This document shows, in pieces, positions 18,306 through 26,661 of a DNA stretch of 64,000 nucleotides (the stretch's first letter is position 1; the number at the start of each line of letters is the position of its first letter). Under the pieces are notes generated by a model. It had not been told where the DNA came from and made no database searches. It saw nothing but the letters and a program-made list of their open reading frames with translations. Position numbers and translations under genes: made by a program. Source of the stretch: an uncultured Enterocloster sp. (GTDB lineage Bacteria > Bacillota > Clostridia > Lachnospirales > Lachnospiraceae); the NCBI GenBank assembly GCA_944384065.1, contig CALWRY010000002.1:80161-144160 (forward strand), in the 5' to 3' direction.

Positions 18306-18325
18306 GAAGGTACAAAATAGAGAAG

Positions 18326-20437
18326 ATGGCGGACATTAGACAAGAAATCCTGGAAAAATACGGATTTGATATCGAAAAGATTGATTTGATAAAAGAGTAT
18401 AAGATCCCGTCGCCGGATATCTCCTCAAAAAAACTGGAGGAGCTGCTGGCGGAAAAGAGAAAAAAATGGGAGTCCATTATCCGCGGCATCAGAGAGGACA
18501 AGAAACAGGCTGCAAAGGAGCAGCTCTCCCACGCGGATGCCTATGAGGCTGTGCTGAGAAATCCCGCCCTGTTAAAGGCCCTTTTTGCCAGCGGCCAGGG
18601 GAGAGACGAGGCGGCGCAATTTCTGGAATTTGCCAGGCAGTACTTTACAATTATTTCTTCCTCAGGAAAGATTGGGCAGTCAGAAGCCCAATTTTTCTTC
18701 GATTATTATAAAGATCGAAAGAAGAATAAGAAGGCTGTCATACAGATGCTGGAGGATGAGTTCCACCTGCCCAAACTTACATCCAAGACCCTGGAAAAAG
18801 ACAAAGAAGAGGAGGAAAATAAAAAAAAGACCGGCAAGGGAAGCCGCATCATCGTTTCGCATTTCTCCGATCAGACCCTTTTTGAGCTGCACCGCTGCTT
18901 CCGGTATCAGGAGCAGGCCAGGCAGAGCGGTAAGGTATGTCAAAAGTTCCCGGATGTGGAGTCGCCGATGGATGTATTCCTCAAACTGGACGCCTGCCGC
19001 ACACAGAAAGACTTGTCTGCGTATGTGAGCCAGCAGCTGCAAACTGTGTTTGTGTACACCCAGGAGGGAAGGCATGAATTTGAACCGCTGCGGGATCTGT
19101 TCAATAGCTTATCCGGTCTTTTGAAACAGAAGGATGTCTCCGACAACTATGAAAAATTTGTTTTTTTGATTCGCTATCATAATTTTACACCCTACATGCA
19201 GAAACTCATGTCCCCTAAGGAGAGTACGCTGCGTCAGCTGTATGAGCTGGAAGGCCAATCCTATCATTTTGCAGGCTTTGAGGATTTTCTGGTAAAATAT
19301 TTTATTCCTGTATACGAGAACTTTGGTATTACGGATGACAATATAAAGAAGCTGCTGCGGCAGGCAAAGAACGCCGGGAAGGGAGCGCAGCAGCAGGACC
19401 GCACAGAGAGAGCCGCGCAGAAGAGCCGCGAAGCCTCTGGCAGGGAGGAACAGGCCGGAAAACGCAAAACCTCTGAGAGAGAAAGCACTGCAGAGCGCAG
19501 CAAGGCCTCTGGCAGCGCGGCAGAGGGCGAGAAACTTTCCTTCTTTGCAAGCCTGCTGTTTAAGCTGGCAAACCTGCCGTTTTATCTGTCGTTTGCAGTG
19601 GTTGAAGCGGTGCGGTTCCTGGTATGGAATATCCGGTACGTAACGGTTCTGGCCGCCTTCCCCATTGCGGCAATGTGGCTGCCATTCATCTGCTATATGG
19701 TTATGGGAAGGGGAGCTCTTGTTGTTACGGTTGGGCCGCATATGTGGGAAGTTGCCTTAAATATGTTGGGCTCCTTGTTTGAGGAGGCAGCACAGATAAA
19801 TATTCTGGCTGTTGGGCTTCTGCTCGCTATCCTTATCTTTTTGGGGCTCGTTCCGGTGGGAATTGTCACAAAAGGACTTTGGCAGGCCGGCGCACAGATG
19901 CGTAAGAAAATTGACTGGCAGGGTATTCGCAGAACCAACGAGGCGATTCTCGCGGGCCGCAGAAAGAAATTTAAAGAAAAGATTAGCCGGGGCAAGGCCG
20001 GGGCTATGCTGGGGCTTCTTGCAGCGGCAGCTGTCAATATGGCCCTGATTGGCGGCCTTGGCTACTATGGGAATACTACGACCCAACGCATCTATAGGAG
20101 AATTCAAATTGAATCCATGATGGCGAGAAACCGCCGGGAGGCCAAAGCCCGCCGAAAGGCTCAGGAAGCGCAAAAAGCCCGGGAAGCAGAGGAAGCCTCC
20201 CAGGCTGCAGACTTTGGAACAGCTGCCATCACAGCCGCCAGCGGGGCGAACATCCGCACGGGAGCTGGAACAGACTATGAGGTAATTGCTGTGGAAGCCC
20301 ATGGAACAATTCTCACCCTGACTGGAAACGTACAGACGCTGGAAGGCGGCGGTGTGTGGTACGAAGTGTACCTGGACGAGGCGAGAACCCAGACGGGCTG
20401 GGTGAACGCAGGGATTATTTCCCTTAACACGAATTAA
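18326..20437 (+). CDS. Membrane protein with large cytosolic N-domain and C-terminal SH3 domain
   Basis: A 703-residue protein. Residues 1-330 are soluble, charged and mostly helical (IEKIDLIKEYKIPSPDIS, then helices). About 345-395 is a Lys/Glu/Ser-rich linker. Three or four membrane segments lie between about 410 and 585. A basic Arg/Ala/Glu helix leads to a bacterial SH3 domain (about 637-700, ANIRTGAGTDYEVI and TGWVNAG), the usual peptidoglycan- or ligand-binding module. The protein thus bridges cytosol and envelope and closes the chaperone operon. I do not recognise the N-terminal domain. Its stop overlaps that of the convergent XRE gene. Confidence 0.65.
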   Translation: MADIRQEILEKYGFDIEKIDLIKEYKIPSPDISSKKLEELLAEKRKKWESIIRGIREDKKQAAKEQLSHADAYEAVLRNPALLKALFASGQGRDEAAQFLEFARQYFTIISSSGKIGQSEAQFFFDYYKDRKKNKKAVIQMLEDEFHLPKLTSKTLEKDKEEEENKKKTGKGSRIIVSHFSDQTLFELHRCFRYQEQARQSGKVCQKFPDVESPMDVFLKLDACRTQKDLSAYVSQQLQTVFVYTQEGRHEFEPLRDLFNSLSGLLKQKDVSDNYEKFVFLIRYHNFTPYMQKLMSPKESTLRQLYELEGQSYHFAGFEDFLVKYFIPVYENFGITDDNIKKLLRQAKNAGKGAQQQDRTERAAQKSREASGREEQAGKRKTSERESTAERSKASGSAAEGEKLSFFASLLFKLANLPFYLSFAVVEAVRFLVWNIRYVTVLAAFPIAAMWLPFICYMVMGRGALVVTVGPHMWEVALNMLGSLFEEAAQINILAVGLLLAILIFLGLVPVGIVTKGLWQAGAQMRKKIDWQGIRRTNEAILAGRRKKFKEKISRGKAGAMLGLLAAAAVNMALIGGLGYYGNTTTQRIYRRIQIESMMARNRREAKARRKAQEAQKAREAEEASQAADFGTAAITAASGANIRTGAGTDYEVIAVEAHGTILTLTGNVQTLEGGGVWYEVYLDEARTQTGWVNAGIISLNTN

Positions 20438-20631
20438 TCTTCAATATACTCCATAATATCAGAAACATTACAGTGCAGAAGCTTGCACAGCTGATTGACC
20501 GTGTTGGTGGAAATACTGTTCCCCTGGCGTATACTATAGTAGGTTGCCCGGCTGAATCCGGCCTTCTGAAGTTTATAGGAAGTGATATTGCGGTTCTTCA
20601 TTGTTCTGAATAAAGGCTCGTAACTGATCAT
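20434..20631 (-). CDS. Small XRE-family (Cro/CI-like) DNA-binding protein
   Basis: A 65-residue protein that is almost entirely a helix-turn-helix domain (ITSYKLQKAGFSRATYYSI as the helix pair, then NTVNQLCKLLHCNVSDIMEY). It resembles the YozG/YdaS-type mini regulators. The start at 20631 is supported by GGAAGGAGGGGATTCAGC. Its promoter region contains the inverted repeat GTATA/TATAC near 20656-20672 and the 27-bp element at 20685, either of which may be its operator. It converges on the chaperone operon with a 3-nt overlap of stop codons. Confidence 0.85.
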   Translation of the reverse strand: MISYEPLFRTMKNRNITSYKLQKAGFSRATYYSIRQGNSISTNTVNQLCKLLHCNVSDIMEYIED

Positions 20632-20684
20632 GCTGAATCCCCTCCTTCCCTTGTATAGCACTAGTATACTTGGCAGAATTTGGG

Positions 20685-20713
20685 TTGAATATGCATGAAT
20701 ATTCGAGCATACA
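20685..20713. promoter_or_regulatory. Third copy of the TTGAAT-ATG-ATGAATAT-CGAG element
   Basis: The sequence at 20685-20711 matches the promoter at 13848 in 24 of 27 positions, but the -10 is poor (CATACA) and a + strand transcript would run antisense into the hydrolase gene. It lies 54 nt upstream of the XRE start. An operator role for a shared regulator fits better than a promoter. Confidence 0.4.
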
Positions 20714-20718
20714 GCGAG

Positions 20719-21450
20719 TTAGCCGCAGGCCTCCACAAACCCCTTAAAGATTCCGGCTGCCGCCGGATCCGTCCTCCAGAGATACTCGGGATGCCACTGA
20801 ACTCCCAAAAGGAAGGGATATCCGGGCATCTCCACCGCCTCGATGATGCCGTCGGGCGCCGTGGCGCAGGCCGTAAGTCCGGGGGCCAGACGCCCCACCG
20901 ACTGGTGGTGGATGCTGTTTACAGACAAGCTGCCGGGGGCATTGTCCGGGCAGCCGGCCAGGCGGGCCAGAAGGCTATCAGCCGTCACCCGGACATGGTG
21001 GGAGGGAGCATCATAGCCAAAGGGCTGCCGGTGGGCGATGGGGAAATCCCGCTCTGTCTGGCTGGGGATATCCTGGATTATGCCGCCTCCCAGCCCCACA
21101 TTGATGATCTGGGCGCCCCGGCAGATCCCGAGGATGGGCTTTTTGACCTCCATGGCCGCTGCGAGAAGGGCAAGCTCCATCCGATCCCTGGCCGGCGACA
21201 TATTCTCGCAGTGGGCGTGGGTCTCCTCCCCGAAGAGAAAGGGGTGGATATCCGGCCCGCCGGAGAAGAGAAAGCCGCTGCAGAGAAGGAGAAGGGCGCG
21301 GATATCCGCATCATCCGCCTCCAGGGGAAGGACGAGGGGAAGGCCGCCGGCGGCCTTTATGGCCCGCAGGTAGGTGGGGTGGAGGAAAATGTCATCGGTT
21401 TTCGTGTCATGCGAGGGGGTAATTCCAATAATGGGAGCTTTTGTTTTCAT
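20719..21450 (-). CDS. Class I glutamine-amidotransferase-like peptidase (gamma-glutamyl-GABA hydrolase family)
   Basis: A 243-residue protein of the peptidase C26/PuuD family. It has the nucleophile elbow GICRGAQ, the substrate-loop motif FSGGPDIHP and the catalytic His/Glu pair in VQWHPE. Members hydrolyse gamma-glutamyl amide bonds, for example gamma-glutamyl-GABA in putrescine catabolism; the exact substrate is not readable here. The start at 21450 follows CAGGAGGATCCTTTT; a longer frame would run into the ferredoxin terminator. It stands alone between an XRE regulator and the ferredoxin gene. Confidence 0.85.
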   Translation of the reverse strand: MKTKAPIIGITPSHDTKTDDIFLHPTYLRAIKAAGGLPLVLPLEADDADIRALLLLCSGFLFSGGPDIHPFLFGEETHAHCENMSPARDRMELALLAAAMEVKKPILGICRGAQIINVGLGGGIIQDIPSQTERDFPIAHRQPFGYDAPSHHVRVTADSLLARLAGCPDNAPGSLSVNSIHHQSVGRLAPGLTACATAPDGIIEAVEMPGYPFLLGVQWHPEYLWRTDPAAAGIFKGFVEACG

Positions 21451-21464
21451 AAAAGGATCCTCCT

Positions 21465-21509
21465 GAAAAAAAGACGCCCCTTCCCACACTGCGGAGAAGA
21501 GGCGTCTTA
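21465..21509 (-). terminator. Terminator of the ferredoxin gene
   Basis: On the minus strand TAAGACGCC pairs with GGCGTCTT around a stem-loop of about 25 nt, followed by a run of seven T. It separates ferredoxin from the downstream hydrolase. Confidence 0.85.
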
Positions 21510-21527
21510 TGTACGTTACTGACTCGA

Positions 21528-21698
21528 TCAGCCCTCGGAGATAGCGCCGGTGGGGCAGGTAGCAGCGCAGGTACCGCAGTCGATGCAGGTATCAGCGTCG
21601 ATTACATACTTGCCGTCTCCCTCAGAGATAGCGCTTACAGGACATTCGGAAGCGCAGCTTCCGCAGCTTACACAAGCGTCACCAATTACGTATGCCAT
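21528..21698 (-). CDS. 2[4Fe-4S] clostridial-type ferredoxin
   Basis: A 56-residue protein with two CxxCxxCxxxCP cluster motifs (CVSCGSCASECP and CIDCGTCAATCP) arranged as an internal duplication, the hallmark of clostridial ferredoxins. It is a low-potential electron carrier for pyruvate metabolism and hydrogenases. The start follows AAAGGAGGTAATTTGTT. A promoter lies upstream on the minus strand: TTGAAT at 21769-21764 and TAAAAT at 21746-21741, with a 17-bp spacer. It has its own terminator, so it is monocistronic, as expected for a highly expressed protein. Confidence 0.95.
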   Translation of the reverse strand: MAYVIGDACVSCGSCASECPVSAISEGDGKYVIDADTCIDCGTCAATCPTGAISEG

Positions 21699-21740
21699 AA
21701 CAAATTACCTCCTTTAGATTTGTATCCATTGTCACTCCTA

Positions 21741-21769
21741 ATTTTATACCATGCGCCCCAATTATTCAA
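21741..21769 (-). promoter_or_regulatory. Ferredoxin promoter
   Basis: On the minus strand TTGAAT, 17 bp and TAAAAT, located 43 nt upstream of the ferredoxin ATG. Confidence 0.6.
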
Positions 21770-21808
21770 GAGGAAAATATCCCCTGACGCAGTGTTTCTT
21801 GTATAAAA

Positions 21809-22579
21809 TCAGGAGCAAGGCCTTGCGGCGCCGTCCTCCATGCGTCTGTCCCGAAACCCCTGAAGGATAACTGCCCGGGCCCTGCGGGCGTCCTCCCCAG
21901 AGAGGGGAGGCACATCCTCCAGGGCATAGGGGATGCCCAGGCTGTGGTACTTGACCTTCCCCATATCGTGGTAGGGGAGAACGTCCAGGGCCTTCACATT
22001 TTTTAAGGTGGCCAGATACTGCCCCAGACGGTACAGATGCTCCTGCCTGTCCGTGATGCCGGGCACCACCACATGGCGGATCCACACCGGAATCCTCTTG
22101 CGCTCCAGATAGGCGGCAAAGGCCAGCACCGGGGCCTGGGGCTGAGAGCAGAGAGCCTGGTGCTCCACGGGATCGATGTGCTTGATGTCAAGGAGCACCA
22201 GATCCGTCACAGCGGCCAGGCGGTCAAACTGGGCCAGGATTCCCGGGGAATCCGGCCGGAAGGTGATGCCCGAGGTGTCCAGACAGGTGTGGATGCCCCG
22301 GGCCTTGGCCGCCTCAAAGAGCTCCGTCACAAAGCCGATCTGCATAAGCGGCTCGCCGCCGCTCACCGTGATGCCGCCTTTCTTATAAAACGGGCGGGCC
22401 TTCTCAAACTGCTCTAAAAGCTCCTCCACCGTGGCGGGCGTGCCGCCCCTGGGATCCCAGGTGTCCGGGTTGTGGCAGTAGAGGCACCGCATGGGGCACC
22501 CGGAAAGGAAGATGACCATGCGGATGCCCGGCCCGTCCACAGTGCCGAAGCTCTCTACCGAATGCACCCGCCCGATCAT
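21809..22579 (-). CDS. pflA: Pyruvate formate-lyase activating enzyme (radical SAM)
   Basis: A 256-residue protein with the radical-SAM cluster motif CPMRCLYC near residue 28, the activase feature [14 protein letters not shown] before it, and the glycine-rich SAM-binding stretch [11 protein letters not shown]. It uses S-adenosylmethionine and a [4Fe-4S] cluster to put the radical on the glycyl residue of pyruvate formate-lyase. Its start overlaps the stop of the separate glycyl-radical gene (ATGA), so activase and radical subunit are translationally coupled. The length matches PflA (about 250). Confidence 0.95.
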   Translation of the reverse strand: MIGRVHSVESFGTVDGPGIRMVIFLSGCPMRCLYCHNPDTWDPRGGTPATVEELLEQFEKARPFYKKGGITVSGGEPLMQIGFVTELFEAAKARGIHTCLDTSGITFRPDSPGILAQFDRLAAVTDLVLLDIKHIDPVEHQALCSQPQAPVLAFAAYLERKRIPVWIRHVVVPGITDRQEHLYRLGQYLATLKNVKALDVLPYHDMGKVKYHSLGIPYALEDVPPLSGEDARRARAVILQGFRDRRMEDGAARPCS

Positions 22580-22818
22580 ATGGAGTCGTGGAAGGTCCGG
22601 GAGATTACTTCATCCTGCTGCTCCTTCGTGAGCTTATTGAAATTCACAGCGTAGCCGGAGACCCGGACCGTGAGCTGAGGGTATTTCTCCGGATGTGCCT
22701 GTGCGTCCAGCAGCGTCTCCTTGCTGAACACATTGACGTTCAGGTGATGGCCGCCCTCCTGGGCATAGCCGTCCAGCAGAGCCACCAGGTTATCGATCTG
22801 CGCTTCACTTGCTTTCAT
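22576..22818 (-). CDS. Stand-alone glycyl-radical subunit (GrcA-like, C-terminus of PFL)
   Basis: An 80-residue protein equivalent to the last part of pyruvate formate-lyase. It has the [10 protein letters not shown] segment and the radical loop RVSGYAV with the radical glycine at position 55, 25 residues from the end, as in full-length E. coli PFL. It resembles the 'spare part' protein YfiD/GrcA that rescues oxygen-damaged PFL. Here, however, the large PFL gene just upstream lacks this domain, so this small protein must supply the radical for normal catalysis. It has its own ribosome site (GCGAGGA) 24 nt after the large subunit. Confidence 0.9.
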   Translation of the reverse strand: MKASEAQIDNLVALLDGYAQEGGHHLNVNVFSKETLLDAQAHPEKYPQLTVRVSGYAVNFNKLTKEQQDEVISRTFHDSI

Positions 22819-22842
22819 ATCTGTATCCTCGCTTTCTATAAA

Positions 22843-24945
22843 TTACACATTCTCTTCCTCGGAGGCATCCAGCCCTTCAAAGAGGGTGGGCGCCTCCCCG
22901 CAGCCCGCGCATCCAAATTCAATTTCCAGATCTCCCATGAAAATCTGATCCTCCTTGCCCAGGGCGCCGGGGATGATGGAAAATGTGTTGGAGATGCCGT
23001 CCTGTGCGTCCCTAAAGGGCAGCTTGGCCACGGAGGCCAGGGAAGCCACCGCTCCGTGGGTATCCCTGTGGTGCATGGGGTTGGCGCCGGGTGCAAAGGG
23101 CTGCCCGGCCTTTCTTCCGTCCGGCGTGGAGCCGGTGTTCTTTCCGTAGACCACATTGGAGGTGATGGTCAGGATGGAGGTGGTGGGGATGCCGCCCCGG
23201 TAAGTGTGGTTTCCCTTGATATAGCTCATAAAGGTGTGCACCAGGTCCGCGGCGATCTGATCCACCCGGTCGTCATTGTTTCCATATTTGGGGAAATCCC
23301 CTTCCACAATATAGTCCACCACAATGCCCTTTTCGTTGCGCACGGTTTTCACTCTGGCATATTTGATGGCGGACAGGGAATCCGCCACCACGGAGAGCCC
23401 TGCGATGCCTGTGGCGAACCACCGGGTCACCTTCTTGTCATGGAGAGCCATCTGCAGCCGCTCATAGCAGTAGCGGTCGTGGTTGTAGTGGATGATATTG
23501 AGGGCATTTACATAGACTTTGGCCAGCCACTGCATCATGTCCTTGTATTTGTCCATGACCTCATCGTAGTCCAGATATTCCGAGGTGATGGGACGGTACT
23601 TGGGGCCTACCTGCTTGCCGCTGATCTCGTCCACGCCGCCGTTGATGGCGTAGAGCAGGCACTTGGCCAGGTTGGCTCTTGCGCCGAAGAACTGCATCTC
23701 CTTGCCCACCCGCATGCTGGACACGCAGCAGGCGATGGCGTAGTCATCCCCGTGGGTCACACGCATGAGATCGTCGTTCTCATACTGGATGGAGGAGGTC
23801 TCGATGGAGGTCTTGGCGCAGAAGCGCTTAAAATTCTCCGGAAGCCTGGTGGACCACAGAACCGTCAGGTTGGGCTCCGGCGCGGGCCCGAGGTTCTCCA
23901 GGGTGTGGAGATAGCGGTAGGACATCTTGGTCACCATGTGGCGGCCGTCAATGCCCACGCCGCCGATGGATTCCGTAACCCAGGTGGGATCGCCGGAGAA
24001 CAGGGAGTTGTACTCCGGGGTACGGGCAAATTTTACCAGGCGCAGCTTCATGATGAAGTGATCCACAAACTCCTGGATCTGCTGCTCCGTATAAGTTCCG
24101 GCCTTCAGATCCCGCTCTGCGTAAATGTCGAGGAAGGTGGAGGTGCGGCCCAGGGACATGGCGGCCCCGTTCTGCTCCTTCACAGCGGCCAGGTAACCGA
24201 AGTACGTCCACTGGATGGCCTCCCGCACGTCCTTTGCAGGCCTTGCGATATCAAAGCCGTAAATCCGTCCCAGCTCCTTTAACTCCTCCAGGGCCCGGAT
24301 CTGCTCGGAGAGCTCCTCCCGCTCCCGGATTACATCGGAGTACATGATGGTGCGGGTGGTGTCCTTCTCCTCCTTCTTCTCCGCGATGAGGGCGTCCACC
24401 CCGTAGAGGGCCACCCGGCGGTAGTCGCCGATGATGCGGCCCCGGCCGTAGGCGTCGGGAAGGCCGGTAATAATGTGGCTGGAGCGGCAGGCCCGCATTT
24501 CCGGTGTGTAGGCGTCAAACACGCCCGCGTTGTGGGTCTTGCGGTGCTTGGTGAAGAACTCCACAATCTGGGGATCCACCTCGTAGCCATTGTCCTGGCA
24601 GGCCTTTACCGCCATGCGGATACCGCCGTAGGGCTGCAGGGCCCGCTTAAAGGGCTTGTCCGTCTGGAAGCCCACAATGGTTTCCTTCTCTTTATCTAAA
24701 TAGCCGGGGCCGTGGGAGGTGATGGTGGAAATGATCTTTGTATCCATATCCAGAACGCCGCCGGCCTGCCGCTCTTTTTCCGACAGATCCAGCACCTGTT
24801 CCCAGAGATCCTTCGTGGCCTGGGTAGGTCCCTCCAAAAAGTCTCCGCCGCCGTCATAGGGGGTATAATTTTTCTGGATGAAGTCGCGGACATTGATCTC
24901 ACGCTCCCACACCCCGCCGTTAAAGGTGTTCCATTCTGTTCTCAT
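22843..24945 (-). CDS. pflB: Pyruvate formate-lyase large subunit lacking the glycyl-radical domain
   Basis: A 700-residue protein that converts pyruvate and CoA to formate and acetyl-CoA. The barrel of PFL is complete: the catalytic pair C406-C407 sits in [11 protein letters not shown] and is followed by [12 protein letters not shown], and the sequence remains PFL-like to the FSIIPGALG region. It then ends with an unrelated acidic tail ([10 protein letters not shown]), about 60 residues short of E. coli PFL (760). The missing piece is encoded next as the 80-residue gene. The start at 24945 follows CAGGAGGAACAGTCT; the longer frame has no ribosome site. First gene of the pflB, radical subunit, pflA operon. 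Confidence 0.95.
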   Translation of the reverse strand: MRTEWNTFNGGVWEREINVRDFIQKNYTPYDGGGDFLEGPTQATKDLWEQVLDLSEKERQAGGVLDMDTKIISTITSHGPGYLDKEKETIVGFQTDKPFKRALQPYGGIRMAVKACQDNGYEVDPQIVEFFTKHRKTHNAGVFDAYTPEMRACRSSHIITGLPDAYGRGRIIGDYRRVALYGVDALIAEKKEEKDTTRTIMYSDVIREREELSEQIRALEELKELGRIYGFDIARPAKDVREAIQWTYFGYLAAVKEQNGAAMSLGRTSTFLDIYAERDLKAGTYTEQQIQEFVDHFIMKLRLVKFARTPEYNSLFSGDPTWVTESIGGVGIDGRHMVTKMSYRYLHTLENLGPAPEPNLTVLWSTRLPENFKRFCAKTSIETSSIQYENDDLMRVTHGDDYAIACCVSSMRVGKEMQFFGARANLAKCLLYAINGGVDEISGKQVGPKYRPITSEYLDYDEVMDKYKDMMQWLAKVYVNALNIIHYNHDRYCYERLQMALHDKKVTRWFATGIAGLSVVADSLSAIKYARVKTVRNEKGIVVDYIVEGDFPKYGNNDDRVDQIAADLVHTFMSYIKGNHTYRGGIPTTSILTITSNVVYGKNTGSTPDGRKAGQPFAPGANPMHHRDTHGAVASLASVAKLPFRDAQDGISNTFSIIPGALGKEDQIFMGDLEIEFGCAGCGEAPTLFEGLDASEEENV

Positions 24946-25229
24946 AGACTGTTCCTCCTGTGGATTGCGAAAAGCCCTGTGGGCTGTCTGTAAATAGTGT
25001 CTGCCGATTTCGAAAAAGTAATACCGCAACAGTTCAAACGGTTTACGTTTTTAAGTTTAGCACAGAGAGACACCCTTGGCTGTTGCAATTGCAACGTTTT
25101 GTAAATTTTGAATACTGTATACAAATGGAGATGGATCGCAGGGACTTGCCAAAAAGCCTAAAAGGTATTATGATGATTAAAGCGCAGATATGTGCGAATA
25201 ACAAGAGACAGCATACAGGAGGTATTGCC
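24946..25229. promoter_or_regulatory. Intergenic control region between pflB and the DUF1858 gene
   Basis: This 284-nt divergent intergenic stretch has no gene. It contains a perfect 14-bp palindrome, GTTGCAATTGCAAC (25082-25095), and the inverted repeat AAACG-GTTTA-CGTTT, which are plausible sites for an anaerobic or carbon regulator. I could not match either confidently to FNR, Rex or CcpA consensus sequences. No clear sigma-A promoter stands out for either gene. Confidence 0.35.
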
Positions 25230-25430
25230 ATGAAAATTGATAAGACGATGCTGATCGGCGAGCTGATTCAGATGGACGAGCTGATCCCCTCGATGCTCAT
25301 GGGAGCCGGCATGCACTGCCTTGGCTGCCCCGCATCTCAGGGCGAGTCCCTGGAGGAAGCCTGCATGGTTCACAACATTGACTGTGACGACCTGGTTTCC
25401 AAGATGAACGAGGTTCTGGCTGACAGATAA
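25230..25430 (+). CDS. DUF1858 (hybrid-cluster-associated) domain protein
   Basis: A 66-residue protein composed of one DUF1858 domain. It has the family's helical start (KTMLIGELIQMDELIPSML) followed by the redox-type motif CLGCPASQGESLEEAC. In other proteins this domain is found beside hybrid cluster proteins and nitrite/sulfite-type enzymes, and its cysteines are thought to be redox-active. The start at 25230 follows ACAGGAGGTATTGCC. It is divergent from the PFL operon, and a terminator follows. Its role in this organism is unknown. Confidence 0.8.
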   Translation: MKIDKTMLIGELIQMDELIPSMLMGAGMHCLGCPASQGESLEEACMVHNIDCDDLVSKMNEVLADR

Positions 25431-25449
25431 GCGGCGGTACGGTGAAAGA

Positions 25450-25487
25450 CCCCTTGGGAAAGGCAGACGCTTTTCCAGGGGTTTTTT
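25450..25487 (+). terminator. Terminator after the DUF1858 gene
   Basis: CCCCTTGGGAAA pairs, with a bulge, with TTTTCCAGGGG and is followed by TTTTTT. Confidence 0.85.
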
Positions 25488-25509
25488 GCGTATTAGCAAG
25501 GAAAGATAA

Positions 25510-25551
25510 TTGACAGGAGGCATCCCTCGGTAGTAATATATTAGTATATTA
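25510..25551 (+). promoter_or_regulatory. uxuA promoter with overlapping palindromic operator
   Basis: TTGACA (25510-25515), 18 bp, TAATAT (25534-25539). The -10 overlaps an inverted repeat, TAATATA-TTAG-TATATTA (25534-25551). The operator is well placed for repression by the GntR protein encoded at 26662 (inference). Confidence 0.6.
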
Positions 25552-25575
25552 AATGAGAGAAGGAGGAATTTTGCT

Positions 25576-26643
25576 ATGGATATGACACTGCGCTGGTTTG
25601 GGGAGGGAGTGGATTCTGTTTCCCTGGAACAGATCCGCCAGATTCCGGGCGTGAAGGGAGTGATTACGACCCTGTACGATATCCCGGCGGGCGAGGAGTG
25701 GCCCATGGATCGCATCCTGCAGATGAAGGAGCAGGTGGAGGCTAAGGGACTTAAGGTCCTGGGCATTGAGAGCGTGAACATCCACGACGCCATCAAGGTG
25801 GGCATCCCGGAGAGAGAGAAGTACATCGCCAACTACATCACCACCCTGGAGCGGCTGGGACAGGCGGACATCCATGTGGTCTGCTACAATTTCATGCCGG
25901 TGTTTGACTGGACGCGCTCTGACCTGGCCAAGATGCGCCCGGATGGCTCCACCGTGCTGGCCTACGACCAGAAGGAGATTGACAAGATCGATCCGGAGAA
26001 TATGTTTGCCTCTATGGGCGAGAAGTCCAACGGCTTTGAGCTGCCCGGATGGGAGCCGGAGCGCATGGCCCGGATCAAGGAGCTTTTTGCAATGTATAAG
26101 GATGTGACAGCGGACAAGCTCTTCGACAACCTGGTGTATTTCCTGAAGGCCATTCAGCCGGTATGTGAAAAGTACGATATCAGGATGGCCATTCATCCCG
26201 ACGATCCCGCCTGGCCCGTGTTCGGCCTGGCCCGGATTATCACGGGCAAGGAGCAGCTTCTGAAGCTTATGAGGGCAGTGGACGCGCCCTTCAACGGCGT
26301 GACGCTGTGCACCGGATCCCTGGGCAGCAATCCGGAGAACGATATCCCGGATATTATTCATTCTCTCAAGGGAAGAATCCATTTCGCCCATGTGAGAAAT
26401 CTCCGGTACAATGGCCCGGGAGACTTTGAGGAGGCGGCCCACCTGTCCGCAGACGGAAGCATGGACATGTACGCGATTATGAAGGCGCTCTATGACATTG
26501 GTTTTGACGGGATCATGCGCCCGGACCACGGCAGGGCTATCTGGGGAGAGGTTTCCATGCCCGGCTACGGCCTCTATGACAGGGCTCTGGGCGCCTGCTA
26601 TCTGAACGGGCTGTGGGAGGCGATTGTCAAGGCCAACCGGTAA
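25576..26643 (+). CDS. uxuA: Mannonate dehydratase
   Basis: A 355-residue protein of the UxuA family, which dehydrates D-mannonate to 2-keto-3-deoxy-D-gluconate in glucuronate breakdown. The family start MTLRWFG is present, as are IESVNIHDAIK, the metal-site region AIHPDDP, TLCTGSLG, HFAHVRN and the C-terminal MRPDHGR. Length matches the family (about 350-395). The start follows AGGAGGAATTTTGCT. It forms a two-gene operon with a GntR regulator 18 nt downstream. No isomerase, reductase or aldolase of the pathway is in the window. Confidence 0.97.
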   Translation: MDMTLRWFGEGVDSVSLEQIRQIPGVKGVITTLYDIPAGEEWPMDRILQMKEQVEAKGLKVLGIESVNIHDAIKVGIPEREKYIANYITTLERLGQADIHVVCYNFMPVFDWTRSDLAKMRPDGSTVLAYDQKEIDKIDPENMFASMGEKSNGFELPGWEPERMARIKELFAMYKDVTADKLFDNLVYFLKAIQPVCEKYDIRMAIHPDDPAWPVFGLARIITGKEQLLKLMRAVDAPFNGVTLCTGSLGSNPENDIPDIIHSLKGRIHFAHVRNLRYNGPGDFEEAAHLSADGSMDMYAIMKALYDIGFDGIMRPDHGRAIWGEVSMPGYGLYDRALGACYLNGLWEAIVKANR

Positions 26644-26661
26644 GGAAAAGGAGGAAGCGGC

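Noticed and set aside
20685-20713. Functional + strand promoter
   Set aside because: Although highly similar to the promoter at 13848, its -10 is poor and it would transcribe antisense into the hydrolase gene, so it is listed as a possible operator.
22588-24282. 564-codon plus-strand open frame opposite pflB
   Set aside because: The minus strand encodes an unmistakable pyruvate formate-lyase; the plus frame is Gly/Val/His-rich shadow sequence.
25040-25060. CcpA cre site in the pflB control region
   Set aside because: The AAACG-GTTTA-CGTTT repeat is offset from the cre consensus at the central CG, so I kept it only as an unspecified inverted repeat.
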